Below are positions 61,150-64,000 of a DNA stretch of 64,000 nucleotides, piece by piece; within the stretch, counting starts at the first letter, position 1, and each line of letters begins with the position of its first letter. Where the stretch lies: assembly GCA_032622095.1 (NCBI GenBank), contig CP136067.1, forward strand, positions 200,098,052-200,162,051, in the 5' to 3' direction. This DNA comes from Siphonodentalium dalli. Lineage: Eukaryota > Mollusca > Scaphopoda > Gadilida > Siphonodentaliidae. The notes below the pieces were generated by a model. The model was not told where the DNA came from and searched no databases. It was given only the letters and a program-made list of their open reading frames with translations. Position numbers and translations under genes: made by a program.

Positions 61150-61900
61150 CTGAGCTGTTCTATATTGGTCACTAGACTCCATATTTGACCGGTTACACCT
61201 GATAATTATCCGACAGTACAGTCGCGTTACTTTATAGGTCAACATTGGTCATTATCACCCGACAAATTTATTTCGGTCTATCGTATAAACCCCTATTTTC
61301 TCCCGCGTAGCCTGAATAAATGTCAACATTGGTCTTTATCGCTCCACTAATTTGTATCGTTTCATCGGTATGAATTCCATATCCAATTATCAACATATAA
61401 CCAAACCAACCTCTAATCCCGGTCCAATTTATTTATTTCTTTCATCGGTATAGTCACGTTACGTAATATTTTATCATGTGATACTTGCACTTATATGTCT
61501 ATGGTATTACTATAGTATACCGTATACGTATATCAATTGATATTCCTTTCTATATAATCCTGGTGCATCTGATTCTATAGAGATATATAATTTCAGACCC
61601 CCCCCCCCCCAATTTGATATCATTGCTGCTTTAGTAGTCGCGATGCAACATCGCTCCACTAATTTATGTCAGTTCATCGGCACAAACCACTCTCCGAGTC
61701 CATATAACCAACCCAACATCTTATAGAAGTCCATAAATGACTATTCTGGCACTATATAGAGATGACTAAGATTCTGACACCCCCCTATTTTAAAGCCTTG
61801 TTGCAACAGTAGAGTTGATCTCTGAGTTCAGATGCATAATGTGTCAACATTGGTCGTTATTGCTCTACAAATTTATATCGGTTCAACCCTTAGTTCCCTG
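61150..61900 (+). repeat. Diverged repeats with GTCAACATTGGTC and GCTCCACTAATTT motifs
   Basis: GTCAACATTGGTC(A/T/G)TTAT recurs near 61228, 61320 and 61845, paired with (C/G)(A/T)C(C/A)A(C/A)(T/A)AATTTAT-TCGGTTCATCG and ATCGGTA blocks. Spacing is irregular (100-500 bp). Confidence 0.6.
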
Positions 61901-62196
61901 TATCGCCCACCCCTCCCTCAATTTATTTTTTCAGTTGTATTATAGTCTCGTTACATACACATTTTATCTTTTGTAACTTTTGCTTCAACGCGTTGAGTTC
62001 CGCTGCAGACAATATAAAACTGACGACATTTTGAAATGTAAGCAGGCTTCAAACTCATCTTATCCAAGAAAAACTCTGGTTACATAAGAAATTTGTGTAT
62101 AAGGTGTATGCGCATTTGTCGCGTTAAAAACAAAAGGTCCCAAGTCAAGGTCCAAATCCCCAACACACTCATGTGAGGTTTAACTCCATCCTCATA

Positions 62197-62325
62197 CAGT
62201 AATGTCCAAAGTAATTGACCACTTAACCACATCATAATTATTGGTAATTTGTCAGGATTTTAAATGCTGAAAAAATACCCATAATTCTGCTGTGGCTAAG
62301 TGGTCAATTACTTTGGGCATTACTG
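62197..62325. mobile_element. 129-bp MITE, TA-flanked, copy 1
   Basis: Perfect-looking termini CAGTAATGYCCAAAGTAATT and inverse, TA on both sides (62195-62196, 62326-62327). The inverted arms continue through GACCACTTA(A/G)CCACA. Tc1/mariner-type features by TA duplication and CAGT ends. Confidence 0.85.
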
Positions 62326-62371
62326 TAACCAATATAAGGATTTGAGGTGTAATGATAACTCAATCCTCATA

Positions 62372-62500
62372 CAGTAATGTACAAAGTAATTGACCACTTA
62401 ACCACAGCATAATAATGGGTAATTTGTCAGGATTTTAAATGCTGAAAAAATACCCATAATTCTGCTGTGGTTAAGTGGTCAATTACTTTGGGCATTACTG
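62372..62500. mobile_element. 129-bp MITE, TA-flanked, copy 2
   Basis: Same length and termini as copy 1, starting exactly 175 bp later, and flanked by the same TAACCAATATAAGGAT and AACTC(A/C)ATCC sequences. The host flank is duplicated too, so the pair arose by tandem duplication of a 175-bp unit rather than two insertions. Confidence 0.85.
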
Positions 62501-62894
62501 TAACCAATATAAGGATGTGAGGTTTAATGAGAACTCCATCCACATAACTAATAAATATGTGTGAAAATTAAACCAAAAAAAATAAATTCCATGATGGCGT
62601 CCAATATGGACTGCCTAATTCTGCTCCAAAACATGTATATTGAATATATGGTTGTTTATTGGGGAAAACCGATTATTTCAATAATATTTTCATTAACTGG
62701 GATCCAAAACCCGACTTACGGGAGCGCGCTTCATGCGCGACTGTATCTTAAGCATATGTGCATATTTAATGAGCCAACAATTGGAATCCCAATAGAGAAG
62801 ATTGGCACGTCGACCTTGCGCATAGACATCATTGATGATCTCTATGAGAATCAAAATTGACATTTAATAGACAATTTCGATTAACCGCAATAAC

Positions 62895-63310
62895 TTAAGG
62901 AATCTCTAATTGCGCTTAAGCCCAATGAGAATGCAATAACACATTCCTTATTATGCTTAACCGCAATTACTTCCCATTCCACTTAAACACAATTAATATA
63001 TCTCTCATTAGATCACCCTTCTGCAAATAGTAGAATAATCCTATATTTGTTCCACCCATTGTGCCATGGAGAATGGAGATGGACTACACCATCTGTATTA
63101 TAAGGAGTTTATGTACTATATATAATATATTATTCTTTAATAAGAGATTCATTATTAGGCTTTATCAGCGAAATTTGAATATTCTTCATTGCGCTTAAGC
63201 GCAATTAAATATTCCCTTATTGCGCTTAAGCACAATAGAGATTCCCTTATTGAGCTTATAAGCGCAATAAGGAATATCCCTTATTGTGCTTAAGCACAAT
63301 TAGCTCTTCT
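62895..63310. repeat. Cluster of ATTGCGCTTAAGCGCAAT palindromes
   Basis: Seven or so variants of the 18-bp palindrome ATTGCGCTTAAGCGCAAT occur (near 62919, 62950, 62980, 63189, 63218, 63248 and 63281), linked by A(A/T)ATTCCCTTATT-type spacers. The core CTTAAG with GCGC arms is maintained although arms vary. Confidence 0.75.
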
Positions 63311-63369
63311 TGCTCTTAATTAAAAAAAAACAGTTATAATTGTATTGTAACTATTGGTTTGTCCTTTAA

Positions 63370-63839
63370 AGGTACTCAATCCGAAAAGAGGGTCCCCATC
63401 TCAACAGATTCCCACAACAACAATCCGATCAGAGGGTCCTATATTACTATTTCTTTGGCTTTGGGGGTAAAACATATTTGATTCGAGTCGAGGAAACCAT
63501 CAAACAAAGATCAGAGTTATTAGATATTGATTTTTGAAATTTGTTAATTGCTCGAGATGAGTACTAATAACTGCCGTCAATTTGGTAACCTGCTCGAGAT
63601 TTTACGCCAAAACTCTATTCAAACAGACAAGGATGGATAACTCTATAATCAGGGTACGCAATTTTGAATGTCTTCTGGGCCAGAAAGAATTCCCGATAAT
63701 GAAAAATAATAGATTTCTAAAATCGATATCTAACAAATCTGAGCTTTGATGGGTGACTTCCTCGACTCGAATCAAATATTTTTGACCCCCGAAGCCATTG
63801 AAATAGTAATTGAGATGAGTTTTATCGGATTGAGTACCT
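63370..63839. mobile_element. piggyBac-like palindromic MITE with TTAA duplication
   Basis: TTAA on both sides (63366-63369 and 63840-63843), termini AGGTACTCAATCCGA and inverse, and inner blocks ATTACTATTTCTTTGGCTT, GATTCGAGTCGAGGAA and CATCAAA in both arms. Homologous to 6752-7073. The left arm carries an extra ~45-bp segment near 63390-63435 and the centre an extra GAGATTTTACG region. Confidence 0.8.
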
Positions 63840-64000
63840 TTAATATTTCCATACATCATGCCCACATATATTATAAAAGAATAGTACTATTATTATGCTC
63901 GTAGTAGTTAATACCACATTACCGTCAATATTCTAGCATGGTTAATTTCAAAATCACAACGTTAATTGTTATTACTATTTGTGTGTACTGTATATGTACA

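Noticed and set aside
1-64000. tRNA and rRNA genes
   Set aside because: GGTTCGA-like words (for example near 33283 and 38200) have no cloverleaf or A-box partner; no rRNA core segment was recognised.

Overview
The window is animal nuclear DNA: AT-rich, with very few genes, split coding exons, and many transposable elements. A GIMAP/AIG1 GTPase gene together with CR1/L2-like and L1-like LINEs, a Ty3/Gypsy fragment, Helitrons, and TTAA- and TA-flanked MITEs suggests an invertebrate, most likely a lophotrochozoan such as a mollusc. That assignment is inference; no species-diagnostic sequence was recognised.

The only gene that looks intact is the GIMAP-family GTPase at 58187-59109 (+). Its frame has no usable ATG, so a small upstream start exon is needed. 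Two candidates fit in phase: a local one at 58003-58021 and a distant one at 12487-12496 with an ideal splice donor. If the distant one is used, about 45.7 kb of this window is one intron packed with transposons. The protein ends in CSIM, a potential farnesylation (CaaX) signal.

The rest is dominated by very long inverted repeats. (1) 2428-11347 is a palindrome with a minisatellite core, into which a second palindrome (5171-9748) has inserted; the inner one carries six roughly 160-bp tandem units on each side, in opposite orientation. (2) 23496-37387 is a 13.9-kb palindrome flanked by a direct repeat, TTACATGA. It carries a broken THAP-domain gene and two head-to-tail Helitrons in its right arm; the left arm preserves the empty site. 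(3) 39739-44695 is a second member of family (1). (4) 45480-57650 is a cluster holding an inverted duplication that includes L1 sequence, a 2.8-kb foldback element (46464-49310), an L1-like LINE on the minus strand split by a CR1/L2-like LINE on the plus strand, and a 2.2-kb TIR element with TA flanks. Decayed retroelement fragments lie at 16-19.4 kb. Smaller MITEs and tandem repeats fill much of the remainder.

Taken together, the window is a showcase of foldback elements nesting in one another. Any transcript crossing it (for example a GIMAP pre-mRNA starting at 12.5 kb) would fold into kilobase-long double-stranded RNA. Most other open frames are chance readings through repeats and are not annotated.
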